Below, piece after piece: positions 43,140-52,557 of a stretch of 64,000 bases of DNA. Made by a program: the position numbers and the translations under genes. Origin of the DNA: Sphingomonas sp. LM7 (GTDB lineage Bacteria; Pseudomonadota; Alphaproteobacteria; Sphingomonadales; Sphingomonadaceae); assembly GCF_002002925.1 (NCBI RefSeq), contig NZ_CP019511.1, forward strand, positions 310,001 to 374,000, given 5' to 3'. How positions within the stretch are numbered: position 1 is the stretch's first letter; every line of letters starts with the position of its first letter. A model generated the notes under the pieces. The model made no database searches and was not told where the DNA came from. It was given only the letters and a program-made list of their open reading frames with translations.

Positions 43140-44270
43140 ATGTACGACGATCATTATGGACTGAGCGGACGGCCGTTCCAGCTTACGCCGGACCCCCGCT
43201 TCTGGTTCGACACCGCGACGCATCGCAAGGCGATGGCCTATCTCGGCTATGGGCTGAGCCAGGGCGAGGGCTTTGTCGTGATCACCGGCGATCCCGGCGT
43301 GGGCAAGACCACGCTGATGGGGCATCTGCTCGGCGAGATCGACAGCGAGCGGCTCAACGTCATCAAGATCGTTTCGACCCAGCTGCGTCCCGAGGACCTG
43401 CTGCAGACCGTCTGTGCGGGGCTCGAGATCGACGCGACCGGCGCCAGCAAGGCGGCGATGCTCGCGAGCATCGAGCATGGCCTGCACGAAGTGGCGCGCA
43501 GCGGCCGCCGCACCCTGTTGATCATCGACGAGGCGCAGGCGCTTCCGGCCGAGAGCCTGGAAGAGCTGCGCATGCTCTCCAATTTCCAGGCCGGCGGCTA
43601 TCCGCTGCTCCAGATCTTCCTGCTCGGCCAGCCCGAGTTTCGGCTGACGCTGCAGGACGGCAAGCTCGACCAGTTGCGCCAGCGCGTGATCGCGATGCAC
43701 CATCTGGCACCGATGGATGCCAATGAAGTCGAACCCTATCTGCTCCACCGCCTGTCGTGCGTCGGCTGGCGCGGCAAACCGCGCTTCACCAACGATGCGC
43801 TGGCGGCGATGCACCGCTGGTCGGGCGGCATTCCGCGCCGGGTGAACCAGCTTGCCAGCCGCGTGCTGCTGTTCGGCGCGATCGAGCGGCTCGACACGTT
43901 CGGCGCGCCCGAGCTCAATGCCGTGATCACCGATCTCGACAATGATGCGGCGGGCCCTGTCGCCCTGACGCGGAGCGAGGCGTTCGCCGAGCCGCTGGAA
44001 CTGCGCGACATTGCGCCGATGCCGATGGGCACGCCGACGCCGTCCGCGCCCGAAGAGCCGCGCCCGCTTCGTGCCGAGTCGCTCGTCGTCGAGACCCCGG
44101 CGCCGGTTGCCGAGGCACCGGTCGATCTGCGTATCGCCGCGCTCGAGAAGCAGTTGCAGGAACAGGATGCGGCGCTGCGCCGCGTGCTGACCCTGCTGGT
44201 CGATTGGGTCGAGAGCGGCGACAGCGAGCGCCGTCCCGACCTGTCGGCGCTACGCGGGCACGCGGCCTGA
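43140..44270 (+). CDS. AAA ATPase of the exosortase A locus (ExeA-like)
   Basis: 376 aa. The opening MYDDHYGLSGRPFQLTPDPRFWF is characteristic. Walker A ITGDPGVGKTTLMG lies near residues 49-62, and Walker B TLLIIDEAQALP near 125. The C-terminus from about 290 is a Pro/Glu-rich linker plus a short coiled coil (RIAALEKQLQEQDAALRRVL). The start at 43140 has GAGG at good spacing; 43134 is also in frame. It resembles the ExeA/GspA ATPases that help assemble envelope complexes through peptidoglycan. Confidence 0.9.
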   Translation: MYDDHYGLSGRPFQLTPDPRFWFDTATHRKAMAYLGYGLSQGEGFVVITGDPGVGKTTLMGHLLGEIDSERLNVIKIVSTQLRPEDLLQTVCAGLEIDATGASKAAMLASIEHGLHEVARSGRRTLLIIDEAQALPAESLEELRMLSNFQAGGYPLLQIFLLGQPEFRLTLQDGKLDQLRQRVIAMHHLAPMDANEVEPYLLHRLSCVGWRGKPRFTNDALAAMHRWSGGIPRRVNQLASRVLLFGAIERLDTFGAPELNAVITDLDNDAAGPVALTRSEAFAEPLELRDIAPMPMGTPTPSAPEEPRPLRAESLVVETPAPVAEAPVDLRIAALEKQLQEQDAALRRVLTLLVDWVESGDSERRPDLSALRGHAA

Positions 44271-44274
44271 GCGC

Positions 44275-45117
44275 GTGCTGGTCAACGGCCTCTCCGTAGA
44301 CGTCGAGGACTGGTTTCAGGTCGGTGCGTTCGAGAAGACGATCGCGCGTGAGGACTGGGACGGACTGGAACATCGCGTCGAGGCCAATACCGATCGGGTG
44401 CTGGCGCTGTTCGACGATGCCGGCGTCCACGCGACCTTCTTTACGCTCGGCTGGGTGGCGAAGCGCTATCCGGCGCTGATCCGTCGTATCGCCGAGGCGG
44501 GGCACGAAGTCGCCAGCCATGGCTGGGCGCACCAGCGCGTGTTCACGATGGAACCCAAGGCATTCCGCGCCGATCTGGCCGGCGCGCGCGCGGCGCTGGA
44601 AGATGCCAGCGGCACCGCGGTGACCGGCTATCGCGCGCCGAGCTTCTCGATCGACAAGCGCACGCCCTGGGCGCATGCCGAACTGGCAGATGCGGGCTAT
44701 CTATATTCTTCGAGCATCGCACCGATTCGCCACGATCATTATGGCTGGCCCGAAGCGCCACGCAGTGCGTTCCGGCCGATCCCGCGCGCGGACCTGATCG
44801 AACTGCCGATCACCATCGCCACGATATTCGGGCGTGAGATCACCGCAGGGGGCGGGTTCTTCCGGTTGCTGCCCAACGGGGTGACCGACCGCGCGGTGCG
44901 GACCGCCAACGCTGCGGACAGCGCAGCGATTTTCTATTTCCATCCCTGGGAAGTCGATCCCGGCCAGCCGCGCGTCGCCAATGCGCCGCTCAAGTCGAAG
45001 CTGCGGCATTATGCCCGGCTCGGCGCGATGGCGGGGAAGCTCGAAAAGCTGGTCGCCAGTCATGCATGGGGCCGGATGGATGCGATCGCCGCGCGCGAGG
45101 CAGGGCGGCTGCAATGA
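44275..45117 (+). CDS. Polysaccharide deacetylase of the exosortase A locus
   Basis: 280 aa carbohydrate esterase 4-type enzyme. The N-terminal motif LSVDVEDWFQVGAFE gives the catalytic/metal Asp. The metal histidines are in HEVASHGWAHQRVF (about residues 80-95), and YRAPSFS follows. The start is GTG 44275. It removes N-acetyl groups from sugar residues of the exopolysaccharide. It overlaps the FemAB-like gene by four bases. Confidence 0.92.
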   Translation: MLVNGLSVDVEDWFQVGAFEKTIAREDWDGLEHRVEANTDRVLALFDDAGVHATFFTLGWVAKRYPALIRRIAEAGHEVASHGWAHQRVFTMEPKAFRADLAGARAALEDASGTAVTGYRAPSFSIDKRTPWAHAELADAGYLYSSSIAPIRHDHYGWPEAPRSAFRPIPRADLIELPITIATIFGREITAGGGFFRLLPNGVTDRAVRTANAADSAAIFYFHPWEVDPGQPRVANAPLKSKLRHYARLGAMAGKLEKLVASHAWGRMDAIAAREAGRLQ

Positions 45118-46175
45118 ACGCGCCGCTTTTGAGGCGGCCGCTGGGCTTGCGCATCGCCGATCTGAGCGATGCAGCCGATCGCGCGCGGATCGACTCGTTC
45201 GTGCAGGAACATGCCGGGGGTACGCCGTTCCATCTGCCCGCCTGGAGCATGGCGGTGGCGCGTGGGTGCCGGCAGAAGAGCCATTATCTCGTCGCCGAGC
45301 GCGGCAACGGCATCGGCGGTGTGCTGCCGCTGACCGAGACGCATTCGCCGCTGTTCGGACGGGCGCTGGTCTCGGCGGGGTTCGGCGTCGGCGGGGGTAT
45401 CCTCGCCGATGACGCGGCGACGGTACGCGCACTGGCCGATGCGGCCTGGACGCTCGCCGGGCGGCTGAGCTGCCCCAGCGTCGAGCTGCGCGGCGGAGCG
45501 TCGCCGGGCGTGGGCTGGCATGTCGACGACACGACCTATCTCGGCTTCGTCCGCGATCTGGCCGCGGACGACGAGGCCGAATTGCTCGCGATCCCGCGCA
45601 AGCAGCGCGCCGAAGTGCGGCGGTCGTTCGGCAATGATCTGACAATCGACATCGGGACCGACGCGGCGACTCATTACGCGCTCTATGCCGAGAGCGTGCG
45701 CAACCTCGGCACGCCGGTGTTCCCGCGGACACTGTTTGCCGAAGTGCTTCGCGAATTTGGCAATGCGGCGGACGTGCTGACAGTCCGGCACCAGGGGACA
45801 GGCGTCGCCAGTGTGCTCAGCCTCTACTGGGAGGAAACCGTCTATCCCTATTGGGGCGGGGGCGGTGATGCCGCGCGCGCGCTGCGGGCCAATGACGCGA
45901 TGTATTTCGGACTGATGCGGCACGCGCGCGAGCGCGGTTGCGCGCGGTTCGATTTCGGGCGGTCCAAGGCGGGAACGGGTGCCGCCGCGTTCAAAAAGAA
46001 TTGGGGATTCGAGCCCCGGACGCTGACCTATTTCGCGCGGGCTGCCGACGGCGCCGCGCCCCGGAAGGTCAATCCGCTCGATCCCAAATACAGCCTGCAG
46101 GTCCAGGCGTGGAAGCGGATGCCATTATGGCTCGCCAACCGTGTCGGCCCGTGGATCGCGCAAGGGCTGGGGTGA
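45114..46175 (+). CDS. FemAB-like acyltransferase of the exosortase A locus
   Basis: 353 aa with two GNAT-like lobes. The C-terminal lobe contains RANDAMYFGLMRHARERGCARFDFGRSKAGTGAAAFKKNWGF, characteristic of the exosortase-associated FemAB-related family. FemAB enzymes transfer aminoacyl groups from tRNA. Here an acyl or amino-acyl modification of the polysaccharide is an inference. It overlaps both neighbours. Confidence 0.88.
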   Translation: MNAPLLRRPLGLRIADLSDAADRARIDSFVQEHAGGTPFHLPAWSMAVARGCRQKSHYLVAERGNGIGGVLPLTETHSPLFGRALVSAGFGVGGGILADDAATVRALADAAWTLAGRLSCPSVELRGGASPGVGWHVDDTTYLGFVRDLAADDEAELLAIPRKQRAEVRRSFGNDLTIDIGTDAATHYALYAESVRNLGTPVFPRTLFAEVLREFGNAADVLTVRHQGTGVASVLSLYWEETVYPYWGGGGDAARALRANDAMYFGLMRHARERGCARFDFGRSKAGTGAAAFKKNWGFEPRTLTYFARAADGAAPRKVNPLDPKYSLQVQAWKRMPLWLANRVGPWIAQGLG

Positions 46176-47374
46176 TGGGCGACATCCTGTTCCTCGCGCA
46201 CCGCGTGCCCTATCCGCCCGATCGCGGCGACAAGATCCGCAGCTTCCACATGCTACGCCATTTGGCGCGGCATGGGCGCGTGCACCTCGCCGCTTTTGCC
46301 GACGATCCGCGCGACATGGACCGGCCCGAACTCGCGCCGTTCACCGCGAGCCGGGCGATCGTTCGGCGCACCAAGTCGCAAGCGCTGGCCGGGCTCCAGG
46401 CGCTGGCGACCGGGCGGCCGCTGTCGCTGACGGGATTCGACGATGCGGGGATACGCCGCGCGGTTCGCGATGTGCTGGCGCGAGAGGATATCGAGACGAT
46501 CTTCGTATTCTCCAGCCAGATGGCGCAATATGTTCCGGCCGAGCCGAACGCGCGCGTCGTGATGGATTTCGTCGACATGGATTCGGCCAAGTTCGCCGCC
46601 TATGCCGATGCGGCCAAGGGGCCGATGCGCTGGATGCTCGTGCGCGAGGCGCGGCTGCTGCAGGATTATGAGGCCACGGTCGCGGCACGCGCCGATGCCA
46701 GCCTGTTCGTGAGCGAGGCCGAGGCCGGGCTGTTCCGCCGCACCACCGGTGCCCAGCGTGTTCACGCCATCGAGAACGGCATCGACACGGCGCATTTCGA
46801 TCCCACATCGGACTTCGAACGGCCGGAAGCGGGTTCGCAACTGATCGTGTTCACCGGGCAGATGGATTATCGCCCCAATATCGAAGCGGTGACTTGGTTC
46901 GCCGAGGAGATCCTGCCGGGGGTGCAGGCGACGCATCCTGGTGCGGAATTCGCGATCGTCGGACGCAATCCCAGCGACGCGGTGAAGGCATTGGCCGATC
47001 GCGATGGCGTGATCGTGACGGGCGAAGTCGCTGATGTCCGTGGCTGGCTCTCTGCCGCCGCGGTGGTGGTGGCGCCGCTAAAGCTGGCGCGCGGGATCCA
47101 GAACAAGGTGCTCGAAGCGATGGCGATGGCGCGGCCGGTGGTCGCGTCGGCAGCCGCGGCCGAGGGCATCGACCACAAGGGGACGATCGCGGTGGGAGCC
47201 AGTGTCGCCGACATGGTAGAGGCAGTGACGAGGTTGCTGTCCGAGCGCGAGACCGCCGACCGGCTCGGGCGCGGGGCGCGCGCGCGGGTGATCGCGCGCT
47301 ACGGCTGGGACGCACGGCTGGCGCCGCTCGACGCGCTGCTCGGCTTGCCGCAGAATCTGGGGCAGGCGGCATGA
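46175..47374 (+). CDS. Glycosyltransferase (GT4-like) of the exosortase A locus
   Basis: 399 aa GT-B enzyme. The N-terminus LFLAHRVPYPPDRGDKIRSFHMLRHL is the hallmark of the exosortase-associated glycosyltransferase family. The C-terminal donor domain contains VVAPLKLARGIQNKVLEAMAMARPVVAS. The ATG at 46175 shares one base with the previous stop. It adds a sugar during repeat-unit assembly; donor and acceptor are unknown. Confidence 0.9.
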   Translation: MGDILFLAHRVPYPPDRGDKIRSFHMLRHLARHGRVHLAAFADDPRDMDRPELAPFTASRAIVRRTKSQALAGLQALATGRPLSLTGFDDAGIRRAVRDVLAREDIETIFVFSSQMAQYVPAEPNARVVMDFVDMDSAKFAAYADAAKGPMRWMLVREARLLQDYEATVAARADASLFVSEAEAGLFRRTTGAQRVHAIENGIDTAHFDPTSDFERPEAGSQLIVFTGQMDYRPNIEAVTWFAEEILPGVQATHPGAEFAIVGRNPSDAVKALADRDGVIVTGEVADVRGWLSAAAVVVAPLKLARGIQNKVLEAMAMARPVVASAAAAEGIDHKGTIAVGASVADMVEAVTRLLSERETADRLGRGARARVIARYGWDARLAPLDALLGLPQNLGQAA

Positions 47375-48906
47375 CCGTCGCGGTGCCACAGGGTGATTTT
47401 GCGCCGACGAACGCGGCGTTCGATGCGCGCTGGCAGCGGCATGCGGCGATCTTGGTTGGCGCCTGGGCAGTACTGCTACTCCTCTTCCGTCGCGACACGA
47501 TCGACCTTGCGACGATCTATTGGACCAATACCACCTTCGGGCACTGCCTGTTCGTCGCGCCGGTGATCGGCTGGCTGGTTTGGCAACGGCGGCGCGAACT
47601 TGCGCTGGTGGCGCCGCAGGGCTGGTGGCCGGGGCTCGCGCTGGTCGCTACCGGCGGGCTCGGCTGGCTGCTTGGCGATGCCGCGGGCGTCGCACTGTTC
47701 CGCCACGCCGGGCTGGTGCTGATGCTCCAGGGCGCCGCGGTGAGCGTGCTCGGACCCAATGTGAGCCGCGCGTTGCTCTTCCCGGTCGCCTATATGGCGT
47801 TCCTCGTGCCGTTCGGCGATTTCCTCGAAAAGCCGCTCCAGGACATCACCGTCGCGATGACGATGCCGCTGCTCCATCTGTTCGGCGTGCCGGCGAGCGT
47901 GGACGGCGTGCTGATCACTACCTCGAACGGCTATTTCGAAGTCGCCGAGGCGTGTTCAGGCGCCAAGTTCGTCATCGCGATGATCGCGTTCGGCGCGCTC
48001 GTCGCCAATGTGTGTTACCTTTCCTGGACCCGCCGCATCGCTTTCCTGGCGATGGCACTAGTCGTGCCGGTCCTCGCCAACGGGCTGCGGGCGTTCGGAA
48101 CGATCTATGCCGCGTGGTGGACCTCGGTCGAGGCGGCGACCGGGATGGACCATATCGTCTATGGCTGGTTCTTCTTTGCCGCGGTGATGGCGGCCGTGCT
48201 GGCGATCGGCTGGAAATGGTTCGATCGCGATCCCGACGCCGCCTGGTTCGATCCGATGCGGCTGCAGGCGCCGGTTTCGGCTCGCGCCGAAGCCCCGATC
48301 ACGGCCTTGCTCGCGCTGACTGTCGCCAGCCTATTTCTCGGCTGGTCGAGCCTGATCGCCGTACGCGCGGCCCCGTTGCCGGCCAAGGTCGAGCTGCCCG
48401 AGGTCGCCGGATGGCACCGCGTGGCGCCGGGCGCGGTGGCGCCCTGGTCGCCCAATTTCCCCGGCGCCGATCATTTCCTGATCGGCCATTATGCCGATGC
48501 GCAGGGTCGGACGGTCGATCTCTCGGTCGCAGTCTATGCCGGGCAGCATGAGGGCAAGGAACTGGTCGGCTTCGGGATCGGCGCGATCCGCGAGAACGAC
48601 CGCTGGGTGCGCATCGCCGACCTGCCCGATCTTTCGGGCGGGCACGCGCTGCGCATGACCGGTCCCTCGCGGGTGGAACGTACGACGGTTAGTTGGTACC
48701 GGGTCGGCGATACGCTGACCGGGAGCGACAATCGCGTGAAGTTCGAGACGCTGAAGACCAAGTTGCTGGGGAGGAATCAGGCTGCGGTGGCCGTGCTGGT
48801 ATCGGCCGAGCAAAGCGAGGATGCTGGTGCGCAGGTGGCGGTCCGCGACTTCCTGCGCGCGCTCGGCCCGGTGGATGGCTTCGCCGACCGCATGGCCGGT
48901 CGCTAG
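47371..48906 (+). CDS. xrtA: Exosortase A fused to an EpsI domain
   Basis: 511 aa. Residues 1-300 are a polytopic membrane cysteine transpeptidase with about eight helices and the catalytic triad Cys195 (VAEACSGAKF), Arg240 (VLANGLRAFG) and His261 (GMDHIVYGW). Residues about 310-511 are a periplasmic EpsI domain. Exosortases cleave the PEP-CTERM tail of exported proteins and are thought to transfer them to a polysaccharide or lipid. Fusion with EpsI is common in this family. It overlaps the glycosyltransferase by four bases. Confidence 0.95.
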   Translation: MTVAVPQGDFAPTNAAFDARWQRHAAILVGAWAVLLLLFRRDTIDLATIYWTNTTFGHCLFVAPVIGWLVWQRRRELALVAPQGWWPGLALVATGGLGWLLGDAAGVALFRHAGLVLMLQGAAVSVLGPNVSRALLFPVAYMAFLVPFGDFLEKPLQDITVAMTMPLLHLFGVPASVDGVLITTSNGYFEVAEACSGAKFVIAMIAFGALVANVCYLSWTRRIAFLAMALVVPVLANGLRAFGTIYAAWWTSVEAATGMDHIVYGWFFFAAVMAAVLAIGWKWFDRDPDAAWFDPMRLQAPVSARAEAPITALLALTVASLFLGWSSLIAVRAAPLPAKVELPEVAGWHRVAPGAVAPWSPNFPGADHFLIGHYADAQGRTVDLSVAVYAGQHEGKELVGFGIGAIRENDRWVRIADLPDLSGGHALRMTGPSRVERTTVSWYRVGDTLTGSDNRVKFETLKTKLLGRNQAAVAVLVSAEQSEDAGAQVAVRDFLRALGPVDGFADRMAGR

Positions 48907-48909
48907 TCG

Positions 48910-50802
48910 ATGTGCGGCATTGCGGGGCTTTACTACCCCGCCATAGCGAAACCCGTCGATCCCGCCCGTATCGTCCAGATGCGCGACGCGCTGGCGCATC
49001 GCGGGCCTGACGGGGCAGGTGTGTGGACCGCGCCGGGCGTCGGGCTCGGGCATCGGCGGCTGTCCATCATCGATCTCGAAGGCGGCGTCCAGCCGATGGC
49101 GACGCCCGACCAAAGCGTCGTCGTCACCTATAATGGCGAGATCTACAATTTCCGCGAGGTCCGCGCCGAGCTCGAAGCCAAGGGCGCGCGGTTCCAGACC
49201 GAAAGCGATACCGAAGTTCTGCTCCATGGCTGGCGTGCCTGGGGCCCGGCGATGCTGCCCAAGCTCAACGGCATGTTCGCCTTTGCACTCTACGACGCCG
49301 AGAAGCAGAGCCTGTTCCTCGCGCGCGACCGCTTCGGGGTGAAGCCGCTGGTCTATACCAAGCTCTCCGACGGCGGCGTTGCCTTCGCCTCCGAGATCAA
49401 GGGGCTGCTCGCGCATCCGATGTTCCGGCGGCAACCCGATTTCCGCGCGGTCGAGGATTATCTCGGGCTTGGCTATGTGCCTGACGACGCCTCGCTGCTC
49501 GTCGGGGTCAAGAAGCTGCCGGCGGGCCACTATCTGCTGCTCCAGCGCGGCAAGCGGATACCGCAGCCGGTGCGCTGGTGGGATATCGACTTTTCCAACC
49601 GCGCGAGCGGCAAGGTCCGCGATCTCGAAGCCGAGCTGATCGACCGGATGCGCGCCGCGGTGCGTTCGCGGATGATCGCCGACGTGCCGCTCGGCGCGTT
49701 CCTGTCGGGCGGAGTCGACAGCAGCGCCGTGGTCGCGCTGATGGCAGAGGCGAGCAAGGCCGCGGTCAAGACCTGCACGATCGGATTCGACGAGGCCGGG
49801 CTCGACGAGAGCATGTATGCCGAGCAGGTCGCCGAGCGTTTCGCCACGGCGCACCGCTCGCGGCTCGTCGGTTCGGACGACTACGCGCTGATCGACACGC
49901 TGGTCGCCGCGTTCGACGAACCCTTTGCCGACGCGTCCGCGCTGCCGACCTACCGGGTGTGCGAACTGGCTCGCGAGACGGTGACGGTGGCACTGTCGGG
50001 CGACGGTGCGGACGAGGCGTTTGCGGGGTATCGCCGCTACAAGTTCTTCGCCGCCGAGGAGCGCGTGCGCGGGCTGCTTCCGGAGAAACTGCGTCAGAAC
50101 GTGTTCGGGACCTTGGGGCGACTCTATCCCAAGGCCGATTGGGCGCCGCGGGCATTCCGCGCGAAGACGACTTTGCTCGCGCTCGCCGAGAATGGCGAGT
50201 TCGCCTACCCCAAGGCAGTCGGCGTGACGACGCCGGAACTGCGCGACCAGCTCTATACCAGCGCGGCGAAGCACACGCTGGCGGGACACAACGCCGAGCA
50301 GCGCTATGTCGATGCGATGCGCCGCGCCCCGGCGCGCGATGCGCTCGACCGCGCCCAATACGCTGATATCCAGCATTGGCTACCCGGCGACATCCTGACC
50401 AAGGTCGATCGCACCAGCATGGCGGTGAGCCTCGAGGCGCGCGAGCCCCTGCTCGATTACGAGCTGGTCCAGTTCGCAGCTACCCTGCCGCCGGCGCTGC
50501 GGATCAAGGCGGGGCAGGGCAAGTGGCTGATGAAGAAGGCGCTTGAGCCCTATTTGCCCAAGGACATCCTCTATCGGCCCAAAATGGGGTTCGTGACCCC
50601 GATCAGCGCGTGGTTCCGCAAGGCGCTGGCCGACGAGGCGGCGGGGCTGGCGAAGTCGCGCGTGCTGGCGGGGACCGGCTGGTTCGAGCCGGCAGTGATC
50701 GAGAGGCTTGCGGCCGAGCACAAGGCCGGGCGCGGCGAGCATGGCCGGACCCTGTGGCAGTTGCTGATGCTCGAACGCAGCCTGGAGCGGCTGTTCGGTT
50801 AG
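48910..50802 (+). CDS. Exosortase A-associated amidotransferase (asparagine synthase-like)
   Basis: 630 aa class-II glutamine amidotransferase. The N-terminal nucleophile is Cys2 (MCGIAGLYYP), with HRGPDG near residue 32. The synthetase domain has the PP-loop FLSGGVDSSAVVALMAEA near residue 265 and ALSGDGADEAFAGYRRY. It adds ammonia from glutamine to an acid, perhaps a uronic-acid sugar or the ligase product. It ends the long rightward exosortase operon. Confidence 0.93.
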   Translation: MCGIAGLYYPAIAKPVDPARIVQMRDALAHRGPDGAGVWTAPGVGLGHRRLSIIDLEGGVQPMATPDQSVVVTYNGEIYNFREVRAELEAKGARFQTESDTEVLLHGWRAWGPAMLPKLNGMFAFALYDAEKQSLFLARDRFGVKPLVYTKLSDGGVAFASEIKGLLAHPMFRRQPDFRAVEDYLGLGYVPDDASLLVGVKKLPAGHYLLLQRGKRIPQPVRWWDIDFSNRASGKVRDLEAELIDRMRAAVRSRMIADVPLGAFLSGGVDSSAVVALMAEASKAAVKTCTIGFDEAGLDESMYAEQVAERFATAHRSRLVGSDDYALIDTLVAAFDEPFADASALPTYRVCELARETVTVALSGDGADEAFAGYRRYKFFAAEERVRGLLPEKLRQNVFGTLGRLYPKADWAPRAFRAKTTLLALAENGEFAYPKAVGVTTPELRDQLYTSAAKHTLAGHNAEQRYVDAMRRAPARDALDRAQYADIQHWLPGDILTKVDRTSMAVSLEAREPLLDYELVQFAATLPPALRIKAGQGKWLMKKALEPYLPKDILYRPKMGFVTPISAWFRKALADEAAGLAKSRVLAGTGWFEPAVIERLAAEHKAGRGEHGRTLWQLLMLERSLERLFG

Positions 50803-50845
50803 CCGAAGTTATTGCGGCGGGCCGCGCGGCGTGGGAGAGTGCGCC

Positions 50846-51676
50846 ATGTCCGCCGACCGCCCCAATCGCGACTATGCCGCCGGCCTGGCGAGGGCGTTCG
50901 GCGGGTCGGTCATCTTCGCGCTGCCGCTGCTGATGACGATGGAGATGTGGTCGATCGGGCTGCACATCCATCCGCTGCGGCTGCTGCTGTTCCTCTTCGC
51001 CAATTTCCTGGTGCTGGTGATCCTGTCGCGCTTCGGCGGGTTCGAGCGGACCGCCAGCCTTCGCGACGACGCGCTCGATGCGCTGGCCGCCTACGCCGTG
51101 GGGATGCTCTCGTCGGCGGCGATCCTCGCGCTGTTCGGCTTGCTGCCGATCGACATGGCGCTCGACGAGCTGGTGGGCATGATAGCGATCCAGGCAGTGC
51201 CCGGCAGCTTCGGCGCGATGATCGCCCGGAAGCAGCTGGGCGCGGGCGAGGAGGAATCGGATGAGGAAAAGGCCGCACGCTCGGCAGGCTATCTCGGCCA
51301 GCTTTTCCTGATGCTGGCCGGCGCGCTGTTCCTTGCCTTCAACGTCGCGCCGACCGAGGAGATGATCCTGATCGGCTACAAGATGAGCGCGTGGCACAGC
51401 CTGGTGCTGATGCTGGCGTCGATGCTGGTATTGCATCTGCTGGTGTTCCGCGTCGGCCTGGCGGGGCAGGAAGACGCGCCCGAGGGCTATGGCGTCGCGC
51501 GGCGGTTCCTGGCGTTCACTGTGCCCGGCTATGCGATCGCGCTGATCGTCAGCTTCTATGTGCTGTGGACGTTCGGGCGGGTGGACGGAAATGCGCTTGC
51601 GACGGTGGCGGGCACAGTGGTGGTGCTGAGCTTCCCCGCGGCGATCGGCGCGGCGATCGCGCGGCTGGTGGTTTAG
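50846..51676 (+). CDS. TIGR02587-type integral membrane protein
   Basis: 276 aa with about seven helices. The segment ARAFGGSVIFALPLLMTMEMWSIGLHIHPLRLLLFL is characteristic. ATG 50846 follows GGGAGAG. A charged loop near residue 130 (AGEEESDEEKAA) is cytosolic. The function of the family is unknown. It is usually encoded immediately before a TIGR02588-type gene, as here. Confidence 0.8.
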   Translation: MSADRPNRDYAAGLARAFGGSVIFALPLLMTMEMWSIGLHIHPLRLLLFLFANFLVLVILSRFGGFERTASLRDDALDALAAYAVGMLSSAAILALFGLLPIDMALDELVGMIAIQAVPGSFGAMIARKQLGAGEEESDEEKAARSAGYLGQLFLMLAGALFLAFNVAPTEEMILIGYKMSAWHSLVLMLASMLVLHLLVFRVGLAGQEDAPEGYGVARRFLAFTVPGYAIALIVSFYVLWTFGRVDGNALATVAGTVVVLSFPAAIGAAIARLVV

Positions 51677-51686
51677 GAAAAGCGCG

Positions 51687-52073
51687 ATGGCATCCGACAA
51701 GAAGCATCCCGAATCCGAACCCGCGCTCGAATGGATTGCGGCGGGGATCGGGCTTGCCGCGATCCTGTTCGTCACAGCGGTGATCGGGCGTGAGGCATTC
51801 ACTTCCGAGCCGGACCAGCTTCCTGCGCTCGAAGTGCAGGCGACGCGGGTTTCGCCCAATGCCACCGGCTTCGTCGTCGAGTTCGAAGTGACCAACCATG
51901 CCAGCGGTACTGCCGCCGCAGTCGAGATCGAAGGACAGCTCGGTGCCGAGACCAGCAGCGCGACGCTGGACTATGTCGCGGGCAATGCCCAGGTGAAAGG
52001 CGGGCTGTTCTTCAAGGGCGATCCGCGTGGGCAAAAGCTCGAGCTGCGCGCGCTGGGCTTCCAGACGCCCTAG
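51687..52073 (+). CDS. TIGR02588-type single-pass membrane protein
   Basis: 128 aa. One helix (residues about 15-35) is followed by an exported beta-rich domain (LEVQATRVSPNATGFVVEFEVTNHASGTAAAVEIEGQL). It is paired with the preceding membrane protein, 10 bases apart. The soluble domain looks like a small immunoglobulin-like or C2-like fold. Function is unknown. It overlaps the convergent MAPEG gene by four bases. Confidence 0.75.
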   Translation: MASDKKHPESEPALEWIAAGIGLAAILFVTAVIGREAFTSEPDQLPALEVQATRVSPNATGFVVEFEVTNHASGTAAAVEIEGQLGAETSSATLDYVAGNAQVKGGLFFKGDPRGQKLELRALGFQTP

Positions 52074-52498
52074 TGTAGCATCGCAATGCCCGCATGGAGC
52101 GTCAGCGCCGCCAGCGCGAAGGTCGACAGCACGAACAGGCTGAAGCGGACCGCGACCTTGTTGACCGTCGCCTGGATGATGCTGTGGACGATACGCAGGC
52201 CGACATAGACCCAGGCGATCCACGCGTTGATCCCGTCGCCCTGGCCGAGCAGCGCCAGCGTGACTGCGATCGCATAGAATAGCGTGGGCTGTTCCATCAG
52301 GTGGATGTAGTTGTGCGCGGGCCATTGGGCGCGCTCCTCGACCATGCCGTCGAGGATGCCGGGCCGGCCACCGCGCGCCCGCGACAAGTCGATCCCGGCG
52401 CGCTTGAGCGCGGGCATGCGCACTACCATCATCCAGATGAGCATCACGATCGACCAGGCGACGAGCGCCACGACCGCTCCGAGAATCTGGCTGTGCAT
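52070..52498 (-). CDS. MAPEG-family membrane protein
   Basis: 142 aa, four helices, with the family pattern AHNYIHLMEQPTLFYAIAVTLAL (charged residues at the start of helix 2). Eukaryotic members conjugate glutathione or make leukotrienes. Bacterial members of this branch have no assigned substrate. The ATG at 52498 follows GGAGGGGACACCA on the minus strand. Confidence 0.85.
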   Translation of the reverse strand: MHSQILGAVVALVAWSIVMLIWMMVVRMPALKRAGIDLSRARGGRPGILDGMVEERAQWPAHNYIHLMEQPTLFYAIAVTLALLGQGDGINAWIAWVYVGLRIVHSIIQATVNKVAVRFSLFVLSTFALAALTLHAGIAMLH

Positions 52499-52557
52499 TG
52501 GTGTCCCCTCCAATTATCCGAACAGGCTGCCGCAGTCGGTTCGGAAATGCAACGGAC

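Noticed and set aside
48331..50376. 681-residue minus-strand frame
   Set aside because: Shadow of exosortase and amidotransferase genes; composition typical of antisense frames in GC-rich DNA.
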